In this document: piece by piece, positions 1 through 11,122 of the stretch
How the letters are laid out: each line of letters starts with the position of its first letter
How positions within the stretch are numbered: the stretch's first letter is position 1
Assembly: GCA_017311185.1 (NCBI GenBank)
Contig: JAESUZ010003530.1
Location: forward strand, 744,001-808,000
Length of the DNA stretch: 64,000 bases
DNA from: Proteles cristata cristata
Taxonomy: Eukaryota; Chordata; Mammalia; Carnivora; Hyaenidae
Direction of reading: 5' to 3'
Notes under the pieces: generated by a model
Told to the model about the DNA's origin: nothing
Database searches by the model: none
The model's input: only the letters and a program-made list of their open reading frames with translations
Position numbers and translations under genes: made by a program

Positions 1-702
1 GTAGGAAAGCCTATTCTAACAGACCGCTATTTCTGGTGAAAAAGGAAAAAAAAAAACTATGATCAACTCTTCTCCTTGGGTTAAAAAAAAAACACATTTT
101 TTCTTTTCTTAGTGTAAGGGGACTCCTGGGTGATTGGGAATCTGTCCGGAATTAGTCCCTTGCAAAGGTGCCTATTTCTATTTATTTGTCACAGAATTTC
201 AAGAATGGCGGCAGGGACAGACCTCGCCATGGGTGTCATCACACAGCTTGCTCCGAGCGCAGTTAGCAAGGTGGGCATCCGTGTCCCCAAATGAGCTCTA
301 GCAAGCACAGAGCAAAACATTTCTTCTGAAAAGACCTCAGAATCTTGCTGCCACAAAAATAAATCTATACAGAGACCATGTTTAAATAACTATAAATAAT
401 ATTAATTAGAATTTATGGGATGCACGATTCATGGAATTCACCAGAGCACAAGTTACACCTCTGAGACAGTGTTGCAGTATTCACGTCCAAGACCAAGAAC
501 ACCCATCCCATTCCCCTGCAAAGGCTGCCTAGCCGTCCTTCCCTACTAAGGATTTTAAATAATTCTCACCATGCTGCTCGCAGCATCATCCCCAAAGAAA
601 TATTAATTTACAAAATAACCCACTATCCATAGAATTCTTTTGACAAATAAAAATCTTAAATTAAAAAGCACGACTCTCTCCCTCTCCCACCCCCCCGTCC
701 CC
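1..702 (-). other. CHST11: CHST11 3' untranslated region (partial)
   Basis: This stretch directly follows the CHST11 stop codon on the minus strand and has no reading frame of its own. It is AT-rich with several ATTTA-like and TAAAT stretches and a pyrimidine/purine run next to the stop (about 671-700). The human CHST11 3'UTR is several kilobases long as I recall, so the window probably cuts it off. No SINE or L1 is seen here. Assignment is by position. Confidence 0.85.
181..186 (-). terminator. possible internal poly(A) signal AATAAA
   Basis: The plus strand reads TTTATT, which is AATAAA in the sense of CHST11, about 520 bases after the stop codon. It is the only canonical hexamer I see in this part of the 3'UTR. 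No clear GU-rich downstream element is visible, so it may be unused or mark a short isoform. Confidence 0.25.
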
Positions 703-1557
703 CTATTCCAATTTCAGGTAGCTTGGCACTGAGTAATTGAACATTAAAAAGTCGAGTTTGTAGACTTCGTACAGCTGCGTTTGGTGCTCGGAGCTGATGT
801 TTTGGAAGAACTCTGTGGTCATTTCGTCAGTAGTTCTCGTCGACTTGGCGTAGGTGGGGAACTTGAGGTAGCTGCCCACCCCTGCCAGCCGCAGGACATA
901 GTTGGAGTCCTCCTCCAGCGTCTCGTACTTGCCCACGAGGTCGTAGTGGATGTGACATGGGTGGCACAGCGAGTGCACGGTCTGCCAGTGCTCGTTGAAG
1001 GGCTCCTCGCGCTGCGTGTGCGGGTCGATGAGATAGGCCACGAACTCCTCGAACCTGACATCGTCGCCCCTGCGCAGCGCCTCCTGGGTGGCGTTCTTGC
1101 GCTGGCGCCGGATGATCTTGGTGCCGTAGCGCTTGTGGAAGGACGTGTTGTACTTCTGCGTGAACTTGTTCCGGTAGGCCGACACCAGCCGCTCGAAGGG
1201 CTCCCGCACGAACAAGAACTTCATGTAGCTTTTCAAGCGGTGGTTGATCTCGGGGATGCTGTACTGGTTCAGGGTCTTGAGGTTGGCAGCCACGTGCGCC
1301 TCGTTCGCCGGGATCTCCATGGGGTCGCTGTACTTGCCCCGGCCGGTGAGCACCATCATGAGCCGTTTCCAGTTGGTGCAGGCCACCTTGGGCACATAGC
1401 AGTAGATGAGCTCGTGGTCCTCATCCACCACGAGGTGCCTCAGGTCGCTGGGGGTCAGCACGCGCCGCTTGCGGCTCACTGCGCTGTTGGCCCGGCAGGT
1501 GTCTGTGACCTGGTCCCGCCTCATCTGGTGCAGGACGGCGGTGTTCGAGAGCTCCAG
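703..1557 (-). CDS. CHST11: CHST11 terminal coding exon, chondroitin 4-O-sulfotransferase 1 (residues 69-352)
   Basis: CHST11 moves sulfate from PAPS to carbon 4 of N-acetylgalactosamine in chondroitin. It is a type II membrane enzyme of the Golgi. The exon encodes 284 residues plus TAG. Added to the 68 residues expected from upstream exons, this gives 352, the human length. Numbered that way, the 5'-phosphosulfate-binding loop PKVACTNWK is at 124-132 and the 3'-phosphate-binding segment [15 protein letters not shown] at 186-200. N-glycosylation sequons lie at N205, N223, N321 and N342. The C-terminus is SVPSYLKLE. The 5' limit is the splice acceptor at 1558; the boundary is phase 0, right before LELSNTAV. 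The open frame runs a few codons into the intron, but that is not coding. The cytoplasmic tail and membrane anchor are on exons outside the window. Identity to recalled human CHST11 is very high, with a few Lys-to-Arg and similar changes. No frameshift or stop is seen. It is not CHST12 or CHST13, which differ strongly outside the PAPS motifs. Confidence 0.97.
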   Translation of the reverse strand: MELSNTAVLHQMRRDQVTDTCRANSAVSRKRRVLTPSDLRHLVVDEDHELIYCYVPKVACTNWKRLMMVLTGRGKYSDPMEIPANEAHVAANLKTLNQYSIPEINHRLKSYMKFLFVREPFERLVSAYRNKFTQKYNTSFHKRYGTKIIRRQRKNATQEALRRGDDVRFEEFVAYLIDPHTQREEPFNEHWQTVHSLCHPCHIHYDLVGKYETLEEDSNYVLRLAGVGSYLKFPTYAKSTRTTDEMTTEFFQNISSEHQTQLYEVYKLDFLMFNYSVPSYLKLE

Positions 1558-1586
1558 CTGCAGAGGGGACACAAAGGGGGTAAGAA
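1558..1586 (-). promoter_or_regulatory. CHST11: splice acceptor of the CHST11 last intron
   Basis: On the minus strand a pyrimidine-rich tract (TACCCCC, TTTGTG, TCCCCTCTG) ends in CAG immediately before CTGGAGCTC, the Leu-Glu-Leu of the exon. The AG is at 1559-1558. Similarity to CHST11 stops here, and the expected preceding Gln codon would be supplied by the upstream exon. Confidence 0.9.
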
Positions 1587-2128
1587 TTCAGTGCTGGCGC
1601 GGGATATTGGCACTTGGCCATAGCCGCCGCCCCGATGGTAGGCGCTGGCCACCTAAACGTCCTGCCTTCATTCCTAATCCTCCACCAGCTGTCTCAACTC
1701 CTTTTGTTCTTTGTCCCACAATATTTCCTGTCTAGATCAACAGCAGTGGTCAACTCTGTGACTTACCCATCAACTTCTACGTGCCTGGCATTTTCCTAGA
1801 GCTTCACATTTGCCATCCCCCCCTCCCCCCCCAGCTCCGTACAACCACCTTGAAATGACATTGACTTAACAGTGTCAAGTACCTGCCACTGTGCCAGGTA
1901 GCATGCTACCAGCACTGGGGATGCACTCATAGAAATTAGAGTGGGGCAACGCCCTTTGGAGCTGATACTCTGGCTGGAAAGGGGGAGGGAAGATCACACA
2001 GTGAGCAAGTGACAGACCCCGTATTCAGACTCAGGTCTTCCTGGCAACCAAGGCCGCCCACTTCCCATTACCCCGAGGTCCAGTACTCCCATCTTCTTGA
2101 TTGAAGCATGAAGGGTCTGGCATTTGAC
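1587..2128. other. intronic sequence, mostly unique; old MIR/L2-like patch
   Basis: Positions about 1850-2040 resemble the worn 'tactatgtgccaggcactg ... ctggggatgcac' type of ancient mammalian repeat, followed by text like a MIR end. The rest is unique and has a C-run at about 1818-1832. Confidence 0.4.
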
Positions 2129-2141
2129 TGATGTACTTTAG

Positions 2142-2354
2142 TTTCTTTGAAGTTTATTTGGGAGACAGGGGGAGAGAGAGCGTGCACAGGTGTATACAGG
2201 GCAGGGGCAGAGAGAGAGGGAGAGACAATCCCAAGCAGGCTCCACATTGTTAGCACACAGCCTGTCACAGGGCTTGATCTCATGAACTGTGAGATCATGA
2301 CCTAAGCTGAAGTCAAGATTTGGATGCTTAACTGATGCACAAGTGCCGCTTGTC
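2142..2354 (-). mobile_element. CanSINE (tRNA-Lys-derived), minus
   Basis: Read on the minus strand it has the tRNA-like head, box-B-like text, a CT-rich middle and the tail region. It is flanked by imperfect 13-bp direct repeats TGATGTACTTTAG (2129-2141) and TGATCTACTTTAG (2355-2367). The head is diverged, so this is one of the older copies. Confidence 0.9.
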
Positions 2355-2367
2355 TGATCTACTTTAG

Positions 2368-3304
2368 AGGGGATCCAATTCCTCTGCGAGCCTACTGTTG
2401 TGAATGTCTGTTGCTCTGTGCTTCTTCTGGTAGTAGGGTCTTGATTTTCCTCTGGGAACCCACTTTCCTCCATTCCCTGTTAGTTTTTCTCTCAAGGAGC
2501 TGAGCTGTGACAATGGCAGCCTGGGGCTTGGGAGCAGAGAAGAGGGCCACTGTGCAGCGACAATTAGATTGCGAATGAAGGACACAAAGGAAAGATGAGC
2601 GGAAAGACAGAGGGATGTATTCCCAGTGATGTCACCTGAATACTTAGGTCCACACATTGCTGAATCCTGGGCTTTTGTTACATTAGTCAGTACATTTGCT
2701 TTTGTGCATAAAGCTGTGTGATTCTGGATTATATCACGAGGAACCCAAATATACTACTTAGAGCTTTTCCTCTCGGCCATATTTATCCACTGATGTATCC
2801 ATTTGAACATCTGTCCAGACCTCACAGTGGACAGGGCACTCTACTCAGCACCACTGGGAGACAGAACCCTTTCCTAAAGGGTTTACAGCCAAGGAGGCAT
2901 CAGGCCAAGAACTAGTGGCCTCAATAGGGCCTGAAGGGAAGGTGTGTGCGTTCCTCTAAATTCTAGGAACATAAGTTTCCCACTCAAGGCCATCATTCCC
3001 AGTGTGAACCAATCTTCACAATCCACCAAGAATAGGAAACAGAAGGCCTCACTGGCCTGCTGTGCTGCCATCTTGGTCTCCAACGCCCAGAGACTGGGGG
3101 ACTTTTATGCAGACCCAACAGTGTTGTTGGCTGAATGCCGTGCCTCCATCTACCATCCTGAGTGTGCAATGGGGCTCTTCTTTTAAATATACAAGACATT
3201 GATAAGCATCAACCTATGTTTCCAACCTTGTTCTTACTCCTCCCTACTTCAGAACTAAAGGGAACTCCAAAGAAATCAATGATTCACTCTTTTCTCTTTA
3301 TTTT
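2368..3304. other. unique intronic sequence, nothing recognised
   Basis: No repeat family, gene or RNA is recognisable. Short open frames on both strands show no known protein. Confidence 0.5.
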
Positions 3305-3410
3305 TTAATTAAAAATTTTTTTAAATCCCAGTATAATTAACACACAGTGTTATAGTAAGTCAATAATTCTGTACATTACTCAGTGCTCAGCATGCTAAAT
3401 GTACTCTTTA

Positions 3411-3615
3411 TTATGTTATTGTATTATTTTATTACTTATTTTAAGCTCATGTGCGCTTGCGTGAGTGGGAGAGGGGCAGAGAGAGGGGGAGAGAGGATCC
3501 CAATCAGGCTCCTGTCAGCTTGGAGCTGGATGTGGGGCTCGATCTCACAAACTGAATCATGACCTGAGCTGAAATCAAGAGTCAGATGCTTAACGACTGA
3601 GCCACCCAGGAGCCC
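3411..3615 (-). mobile_element. CanSINE, minus, inserted in the L1 3'UTR
   Basis: The head ends GCCACCCAGG at its right side and a GA-rich (CT-rich in sense) middle follows. It is flanked by weak direct repeats, AAATGTACTCTTTA at 3397-3410 and an imperfect copy around 3618-3631. L1 sequence resumes on both sides. Confidence 0.88.
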
Positions 3616-4304
3616 GATAAGTGTGCTCTTAATCCTCTTCATCTATTTTACCCATCCCCCCACCTGCCACCCCTCTGACAACCACCCATTCTCTATATTT
3701 AAGAGTATGTTTGCTTTTTGCTTGTCTTGTTTCTTAAATTCCACATATGAGTGAAATCCTTTGTCTTTCTCTGTTTTCACTTAGCATACTACCCTCTAGA
3801 TCCATCCATGTTGTTGCAGGTGGCAAGATTTCATCCTTGAAATATTCCATTGTACATTTATACCATAACTTCTTTATCCATTCATCTATCTGTGGACACT
3901 TGGGCTGCTGCCATAGTATGGCTGTTGTAAATAATGCAATAAACAGAGGGGTGCACCTTTCTGAATCAGTGTTTTCACATTCTTTGGATAAATACCCAGT
4001 AGTGCAATTACTGGCTCACATGGTAAATCTGTTTGAACTTTCTGAGTAACGTCTATACTGTTTTCCACAGTGGCCGCACCGGTTTGTATTCTCATCCACA
4101 GTGCACAAGGGTTCCTTGCTCCACATCCTCACCAACACTTGTTGTTCCTTGTGATTTTAGTTGTTAACGGGTGTGAAGTGGCATCTCACGGTGGTTTTGA
4201 TTTGCATTTTCCTGAAGATGGGTGATGTTGAGCAGCTTTTCAAGTGTCTGTTGGCCATCTGTCTTCTTTGGAGAAATGTCTGTTCATGTCTTCTGTCCAT
4301 TTTT

Positions 4305-5362
4305 GAAAAATGTATTTTTTAATTTACATCCGAGTTAGTTAGCATTAGTGCAACAGTGATTTCACGAGTAGATTCCTTAATGCTCCTCACCCATGTAGCC
4401 CATTCCCCCTCCCACAACCCCTCCAGTAACCCTCTGTGTGTTCTCCATATTTAAGGGTCTCTTATGTTTTATCCCCCTCCCTGTTTTTATATTATTTTTG
4501 CTTCCCTTCCCCTATGTTCATCTGTTTTGTATCTTAAATTCCTCATATGAATGAAGTCATATGATATTTGCCTTTCTCTAATTTTGCTTAGCATGATACC
4601 CTCTAGTTGCATCCACATAGTTGCAAATGGCCAGATGTCATTCGTTTTGATTGCCGAGTAATACTACACTGTATTTATATACCACATCTTCTTTATCCAT
4701 TCATCCATTGATGGACATTTAGGCTCTTTCCATACTTTGGCTATTGCCAATAGCGCTGCTATACACATTGGGGTGCATATGCCCCTTTGAAACAGCACAC
4801 CTGTATCCCTTGGATAAATACCTAGCAGTGCAACTGCTGGGTCGTAGGGTAGTTCTATTTTTAATTTTTTACAGAACCGCCATACTGTGTTCCAGAGTGG
4901 CCGCACCAGTTTGCATTCCCACGAGCCGTGCAAAAGAGCTCCTCTTTCTCTGCGTCCTCGCCAACAACTGTTGTTGCCTGAGTTGTTAATGTTAGCCATT
5001 CTGATGGGTGTGAGGTGGTATCTCATTGTGGTTTTGATTTGTATTTCCCAGATGATGAGTGATGTTGAGCATTTTTTCATGTGTCAGTTGGCCATCTGGA
5101 TGTCTTTGGAGAAGTGCCTATTCATGCCTTTTGTCCATTTCTTTATTGGATTGTTTTTTGGGTATTGAGTTTGATAAGTTCTCTATAGATCTTGGATACT
5201 AACCCTTTATCTGATAAGTTGTTTGCAAGTATCTTCTCCTATTCCATCAGTTGCCTTTCAGTTTTGTTGATCCCTTTGCTGTGCAGAAGCTTTTTATTTT
5301 GATGAGGTCAACAGTTCTTTTTTTCTTTTGTTTCCCTTGTCTCTGGAGATGTGTTGTGTATC
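4305..5362 (-). mobile_element. younger LINE-1 3' fragment nested in the older L1, minus
   Basis: This is a second copy of the L1 3'UTR plus ORF2 C-terminus. A minus-strand frame (4664-5080) contains [15 protein letters not shown] and [14 protein letters not shown], the L1 ORF2 C-terminal zinc-knuckle-like region. One cysteine of that knuckle seems replaced (CWRGRRERG). It is 5' truncated. It is flanked by 12-bp direct repeats CTGTCCATTTTT (4293-4304) and CTGTCCACTTTT (5363-5374), a target-site duplication in the older L1. Confidence 0.92.
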
Positions 5363-5400
5363 CTGTCCACTTTTAGGTGGATTATATTTTGGTGTCACAT

Positions 5401-5433
5401 TGTGTATGTGTGTGTACACACACACACACACAC
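5401..5433. repeat. (TG)n/(CA)n microsatellite
   Basis: A short TG run passes directly into a CA run of about nine units. It lies next to an old CanSINE. Confidence 0.9.
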
Positions 5434-5455
5434 GTAAAGTATATTTAAATTAGCA

Positions 5456-5562
5456 CATTTAAAGTAGGCTTCATGCCCCATGTGAATCCCAACATGGGTC
5501 TTGAACTCACAACCCTGAGATCAAGAGTCAGATGGTTAACCTCCTGAGCCACGTAGGTGCCC
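5456..5562 (-). mobile_element. old CanSINE fragment, minus
   Basis: Only the tRNA-like half is left: 'gggtcttgaactcacaac', 'gatcaagagtcagatg' and 'gagccacgtaggtgccc'. The CT-rich part is lost. It sits at the point where the older L1 resumes. Confidence 0.8.
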
Positions 5563-8346
5563 TAAAATTCTTCATATGATTTGGGTATTAACCCCTTCTT
5601 GAATATGTCATTTGCAATTACCCTCTCCCTTTTAGTGGGTTGTCTTTTAGTTCTATTGATTGTTTCCTTTGCTGTGCTATGGGAACTTTTTTTTTTTTTT
5701 GCTATGGTCCCAAAAGTTCATTTTTGGTTTTGTTTCTCTTGCCTCAAGAGACATAGCTAGAAAAGGTTGCTCTGGCTTATGTTAAAGAAATTACTGCCTG
5801 TATTCTCTTCTAGAATTTTTTTATGGTTTCAGGTCTCATATTTAGGTCTTTCATACCTTTTGAGTTTATGTTTGTGTGCATGTGAGAAAGTGGTCCAGTG
5901 TCATTCTTTTGCACGTAGCTGTCCAATCTTCCTAACACCTTTGTGAAGAGTCTTTCTCCCATTGCATATTTTTGCCTCCTTTGTCATAGATTAATTGCGC
6001 ATATAATCATGGGTTTATATCTGGGCTCTCCCCATGGGTCTATTTTTGTGTCAGCTTTGACTACTACAGTTCTGTAGTATATTTTGAAGTTTGGGATTCT
6101 TATACCTCCAGTTTTGTTCTTTTTCAAGATTGCTTTGGCTACTCAGGGTCTTTTGTGGTTCCATACAAACTTTAGGATTATTTGTTCTAGTTATGTGAAG
6201 AATGATGTTGGTATTTTGATAAGATTGTATCAAATCTGTGGTAGTATGGACATTTGAACAAACAATATTTGTTCTCCTAATCCATGAGCATGGAATATCT
6301 TTCCAATTGTTTGTCATCTTCGATTTCTTTCATCAATGTTTTATAGTTTTCAGAGTACAGGTCTTTCACTCCTTTGGTTAGGTTTATTCCTAGGCATTTT
6401 CCTCTTTTTGGTGCAGTTGTGAATGAGATCATTTTCTTCAATTTCTCTTTCTTACCTTTCATTATTAGTGCATAGAAATGCAACAGACTTCTGTATATAT
6501 TGATTTTGTATTCTACAATTTTACTGAATTTGTTTATCACTTCCAGTAGTTTTCTGGTGGAGTCTTAAGGGCTTTCTATATATACTATCATGTCATCTGC
6601 AAATAGTGAAAGGTTTACTTCTTCCTTACCAATGTGGATGCCTTTTCTTTCTTCTCTTCTGATTGCTGTGGCTAGTACTTTAGTACTATGTTGAATAAAA
6701 GTGGTAAGAGTGGGCATCCTCTCTTAATCCTGCTCTTAGGGGAGAAGCTCTTAGTTTTTCACCATTGACTATGATGTTAGCTGTGGGTTTGTCTCATTTG
6801 GCCTTTATTATGTTGAGATATGTTCAACATAATAGTAGCCTACCTTACAACAATGCCTACTTTGTTGAGGGTTTTTATCATGAATGGATATTCATGTACT
6901 TTGTCAAATGCTTTTTCTGTATCTACTGAAATGATCATATGGTTCTTATCCTTTCTCTTTTTGATGTAATGTATCATGTTGATTGATTTGTGAATATGGA
7001 ACCATGCTACCATCCTGGGAATAATCACACTTGATTGTGGTGAATGATTTTTAAAGATGTATTGTTGGATTGGTTTTGCTAGTATTTTGTCAAAGAGTTT
7101 TTCATCAGAGATAGTGGCCTGCAGTTCTCCTTTTATTGTGGTGTCTTTATCTGGCTTTGGTTCAAAGAATCCCCTTTAACATTTCTTGTAAGTCTGGTTT
7201 AGTGGTGATGAATTCCTTCAACTTTTGGGAAACTCTTTATCCAGCAAGGCTATCATTCAGAATAGAGGGAGAGATAGAGTATTCTTGGCTATAGTTTTTT
7301 TCTTCCAGCCTGTTGAATATATTAGGCCACTCCCTTCTGGCATGCAAATTTTCTGCTGAAGAAAATCCACCTTATGGAGTTTTTCTTCTATGTACCGGGT
7401 TTCTTTTCTCATATTGCTTCTAACCTTCTCTCTGTAGCACTATTTTTTGCTATTTTAATTACTATGTGTCTTGGTATGGACCTCCTTGGGTTAATTTTGT
7501 TGGGGGTTCTCTGTGCCTCTTGGATTTGGATGTCTGTTTTCTTCCCCAGATTAGGGAATTTTTCAGCTATTATTTCTTCAGATAAATTTTCTGACCCCTT
7601 TCTCTACAATGCAAATGTTATTGTGCTGGATTGTGTCACTGAGTTCCCTTAACCTATTCTCATCTTTTATTATTCTTTTTTCTTTTTCCTGTTCTGCTTT
7701 CCATAACTCTGACGTCCAGTTTGCTGACCCATTCTCCTGCCTCCTCTAGTCTACTTACCCCCTCTAGTGAATTTTTAATTTCAGTTGTTATGTTCTTCAT
7801 CTCAGATTGGTTCTTTTTTATGTTTTCTCTTCATTGAGGGTCTCACTGAGACCCTCCACTATATTCTCAAGTCCAGTAAGTATCTTTATGACCGTTACTT
7901 TAAATTCTCTATCAGCCATATGGCTTACCTCCATTTTGTTTAGCCCTTTTGCTGTGACTTTGGTCCTGTTCTTTCATTTGGGACGTATTCCTCTGTCTCC
8001 TCATTTTCTCTCTCTGTGGCTGTTTCTGTGTGTTAGGAGAGTCAGTTGGTCTCCTGGTCTTTAAAGTCATGGCCTCATGAAGAAGAGGTCCCATAATGTT
8101 TTGCAGGACAGCACCCCCTGTTCATCAGAACCTGGCACTTCAGGGGTGTCTCCTGTGTATGTTGCATGTGCCTCACCGTTGTGGCCGAGCCACTCTGCCT
8201 CCAGTCCATTCATCTGCAATGTCTCTCTTTGTCTGCTGTGGTCAGGGTTTGGTCCCTGCGTTCTTAGTGTTAGTCTGGTCAATAGGAATTTGTGAACTAA
8301 AACTCAGAAGGAAAATGTAAGATTTTCTTTTTAAGATTCGCAAACT

Positions 8347-8558
8347 TGGGTGTCTAGATAGCTCAGTCGATTAAGTGTCTGACTCTTGATTTTGGCTTAA
8401 GTCATGATCTTATGGCTCATGAGATTGAGTCCTGCATTGGGCTCTGTGCTGTGACACCGTAGAGCCTGCTTGGGATTCTCTCTCCCTCTCTCTCTGCCCC
8501 CTTCCACTCACTCATGTGCGTTCTCTCTCTCAAATAAACTGAAAACAAAACAAAACAA
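8347..8558 (+). mobile_element. CanSINE, plus, diverged
   Basis: The head 'gggtgtctagatagctcagtc' is mutated. The body 'gggctctgtgctgtgacacc' and the CT-rich stretch are clear, and it ends in an (AAAAC)n-like tail at 8546-8560. Confidence 0.88.
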
Positions 8559-8726
8559 ACTACCAGTCACATAGAACATGTTCAATAAATATTTGTTGTG
8601 AGTGAATGAGTCAGTTAATAATCTCTTTAGGGAAACCTGATATGAAAGCAGGAAGGCCCCTCTGTAGCAAACGAAATTTCCCAAATGTTCATAGAAGCCA
8701 GAACATTCTTTAATAAAGGCTGTACT

Positions 8727-9050
8727 AGGATGAATAGCATCTCCCTAAAACTCATGTCCACCTGAAACCTCAGAATGTGATCTTATTTGGAAATAGGGTT
8801 TTGCAGATGCAATTAGTTGAGGTCATAATGAATTAGTGTGGGCTCTTAATCCAATGATGGGTGTCTTAATGAGGAGAGAAAACAGAGACTCAGACACACA
8901 GAGAGAAGGCCATGTGATAACAGAAGCAGAGGCTGGAGTGATGCATCTACAAGCTTAAGAGATGCCAAAAACTGCCAGTGACATCCAGAAGCTGACAAAA
9001 TGCAAGGAAGGGGCTACCCGGGAGCCCTAGGGAACAAATACAGGAGCCAA
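8727..9050 (+). mobile_element. MaLR-type LTR remnant (MLT1/MST-like)
   Basis: Phrases such as 'gatcttatttggaaatagg', 'ttgcagatgcaattagttg' and 'gagagaaggccatgtgata' match the LTR family of mammalian MaLR retrotransposons as I remember it. No internal viral gene is present. The exact subfamily is not certain. Confidence 0.65.
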
Positions 9051-9179
9051 GCCTTCAGTCAATAACCTTGAGCAAACTGATATAAAGCATAAATGTATGA
9101 GAGAAGATAACATATAAGAGGATATTTTTACATAGAAAAATAAAGGGTATGAGGGCAGTAGTAAGTAAAGAGGAGGAGA

Positions 9180-9385
9180 TCTGAAATCAGAAGATCTGGC
9201 CTTGATCTTGGTTGGGCAAGACCATTAACCTTCTGAACCTCAGTTCTCTTAGCTGCAAAATGGGGATAGTACCACCTCCTCTGCATTAAATCAAATGAGG
9301 CATGGGCTCGGCATGTAGAGAATAAGATCAAGTCTAGTTCAGAATTTGGACAAGGTATGGTACACAGCAGGCAGTTCATATGCAG
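9180..9385 (+). mobile_element. MIR, plus
   Basis: The MIR core is seen in order: a Leu-tRNA-like region, 'aaccttctgaacctcagtt', 'gcaaaatggggatagtacc' and a 3' end with 'ggtacacagcaggcagttca'. Confidence 0.75.
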
Positions 9386-9449
9386 GCATTCTTTCATAAA
9401 AGAAGAAAAAAGAAACCCAAAAGAGAGGGCCAGGAATCCCAAAGACAAA

Positions 9450-10770
9450 TTTCACCAGCTCTATAATTTTGTTGCAGGCAGCTCGAAGTTGTGGAAGTCA
9501 ATTAATATTTTATTAATATGAAAGGTTCTGACTCACACTTCCTGACTTCTTAGCAGACGTATTCTTAAGAGAAGCCTATGCCATTCACATATCAACAGGA
9601 ACAGCAAACTGTCCAGAAGAAAACAGAAGGATTCAGAAGGAGAAAAGACCCATCAATCTAGCTCATTCAGATTGCTATAGACTGTTTTGAAGGCAATACG
9701 TTACTAAGTGAGCAGAGAAACAAGGGGATCTCCCCCAGTTTTCCTTTCTAGCTCTTTTCAGTTGGAGACAATTTTCTGGCCACCTGAATCTCTAGGGAAG
9801 TAACATGTCAGTCAGTATTGCACTCAGGACCACAAAGCCATGAAACAGGAGTGATACCATGGTTTCCTTTTATGTCCAGTTGCAGAGACAAAATTAACTC
9901 AACGGGGCTTTGAAATGTGGTACCTGAGGTTTCTTTTTCCATTTCCTTCTTCTCCACGGCAGTTTAGGGGGCAAATGGTGCACCTGCTGGAATGAGATAT
10001 GCCCAGTTCCCCTCAGGAGGGTGAAGGTCAAGAGAAGAGGCAGATTCTTAGATGTGACACATATCTAGTCCCCGTCACAGAGGGAGAAATTCACCTGGGC
10101 CTCTGCTGTTTTTTTTTTTTTTTTACAAAATATTTTGTTTTTTTAAATTTTAAAATAATTTTAGACCAGTGTTGTTTTAACTTATTAAAAATACAATGTT
10201 ATGAAAATGTGCACAAATGTTAAGCTAGGTATACAACTGAGACCAAAACACATGTAGACATGCGAGTGGACACTGCTGTGACGGACAATGTCCTTTTGCC
10301 AGAACTAAAGCCCTGCTCGAACCCGGAGCCTGTGCTCACTCACTGCTCTGGGCAGGTTCTTTGCCATATGGCATTCCTCCTCTGTGTCCTGCAGGAGGTT
10401 GAAGTTTTCCCATCATTTTCTCATTTCCAGTTACTGTAAAACCCACCATGCTGTAACATCACTTGACCTTCACTTGGTACAAGCCCATCATTTACATATT
10501 TTCTGTCTTCGCTCATTCCTAATTAGCCTAAGATGACAAAAATAGAGCTGCATGATGCCATAGAGCCATCAGTGAACACAAACACCTGAGTCCACGGGGC
10601 AGGGCTAGGTTATCAGGGGTGGCCCTAATAATCCAGAAATGCTTGAACTTTTTCAAAAGATTATCACCAAAATAACAACACACAAAAGCTGCAGTTGTGA
10701 GGCAGAACTCCCGATCCCTGGGGGTTGTACTGTGGATCCCTTGAAGCTTGGTTTAAAAAAAAAAAAAAAA
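9450..10770. other. unique intronic sequence with poly(T) and poly(A) runs
   Basis: A poly(T) run lies at about 10109-10124 and an AT-rich stretch that may be an old L1 or L2 fragment follows (10125-10260). A 16-17 base poly(A) at 10755-10770 lies just before the next SINE. Nothing else is recognised. Confidence 0.45.
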
Positions 10771-11007
10771 TACAGGTTTCTTAATGTTTTTATTTATTTC
10801 TAGGAGAGAGAGAGAGAGACAGCGTGAGCAGGGGAGGGTCAGAGAGAGAGGGAGTCACAGACTGAAACAGGCTCCAGGCTCTGAGCTGGCAGTCAGCACA
10901 GAGCCCGATGCGGGGCTCGAACCCACGAACCGTGAGATCATGACCTAAGCGAAAGTCGGACGCTTAACCGACTAAGCCACCCAGGCGCCCCCTAAGAAAC
11001 CTGTATT
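10769..11007. repeat. 15-bp perfect inverted repeat around a SINE
   Basis: AATACAGGTTTCTTA (10769-10783) and TAAGAAACCTGTATT (10993-11007) are perfect reverse complements and lie directly against both ends of the SINE. Confidence 0.95.
10784..10992 (-). mobile_element. CanSINE, minus, with inverted flanks
   Basis: A young-looking, nearly complete copy: 'ccacccaggcgccc' at the right, the body, then a GA-rich run and a T-rich left end. Unlike its neighbours it has no direct repeat. TACAGGTTTCTTA on the left and TAAGAAACCTGTA on the right are exact reverse complements. Confidence 0.93.
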
Positions 11008-11122
11008 AAGGAGGGGAGCCCTGGACGGGTCACAGGAAAGAGAAGAATTCTTCACCATCGTGGCCAAGAGGAGGCAGGAGAGATTTCTGACAGCAGCCTG
11101 GCCAGTTCCAGATAGCTCCATT

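Larger units (their letters stand above)
3305..8315 (-). mobile_element. old LINE-1 (L1M-type), minus, decayed and interrupted
   Basis: The 3'UTR and ORF2 C-terminal region lie at 3305-4304. ORF2 reverse-transcriptase/thumb text lies at about 5564-7165, for example frames carrying DTEKAFDK and NLTKGVKDLYSEN. The 5'UTR/ORF1-like region of old L1 elements lies at about 7185-8315. All parts are collinear and in minus orientation. The element is broken by a CanSINE (3411-3615), a younger L1 (4305-5362) and another CanSINE (about 5456-5562). The ORF2 endonuclease half seems missing at a junction near 7165-7185. Frameshifts and stops occur throughout, so it cannot move. Confidence 0.92.

Noticed and set aside
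781..1623. 280-codon plus-strand open frame opposite the CHST11 exon
   Set aside because: It is the mirror of a GC-rich coding exon with strong third-position bias. The translation (Leu/Val/Gly/His-rich) resembles no known protein and runs across the splice site.
4664..7028. Reverse-transcriptase-like open frames
   Set aside because: They are broken remnants of L1 ORF2 and not a cellular gene.
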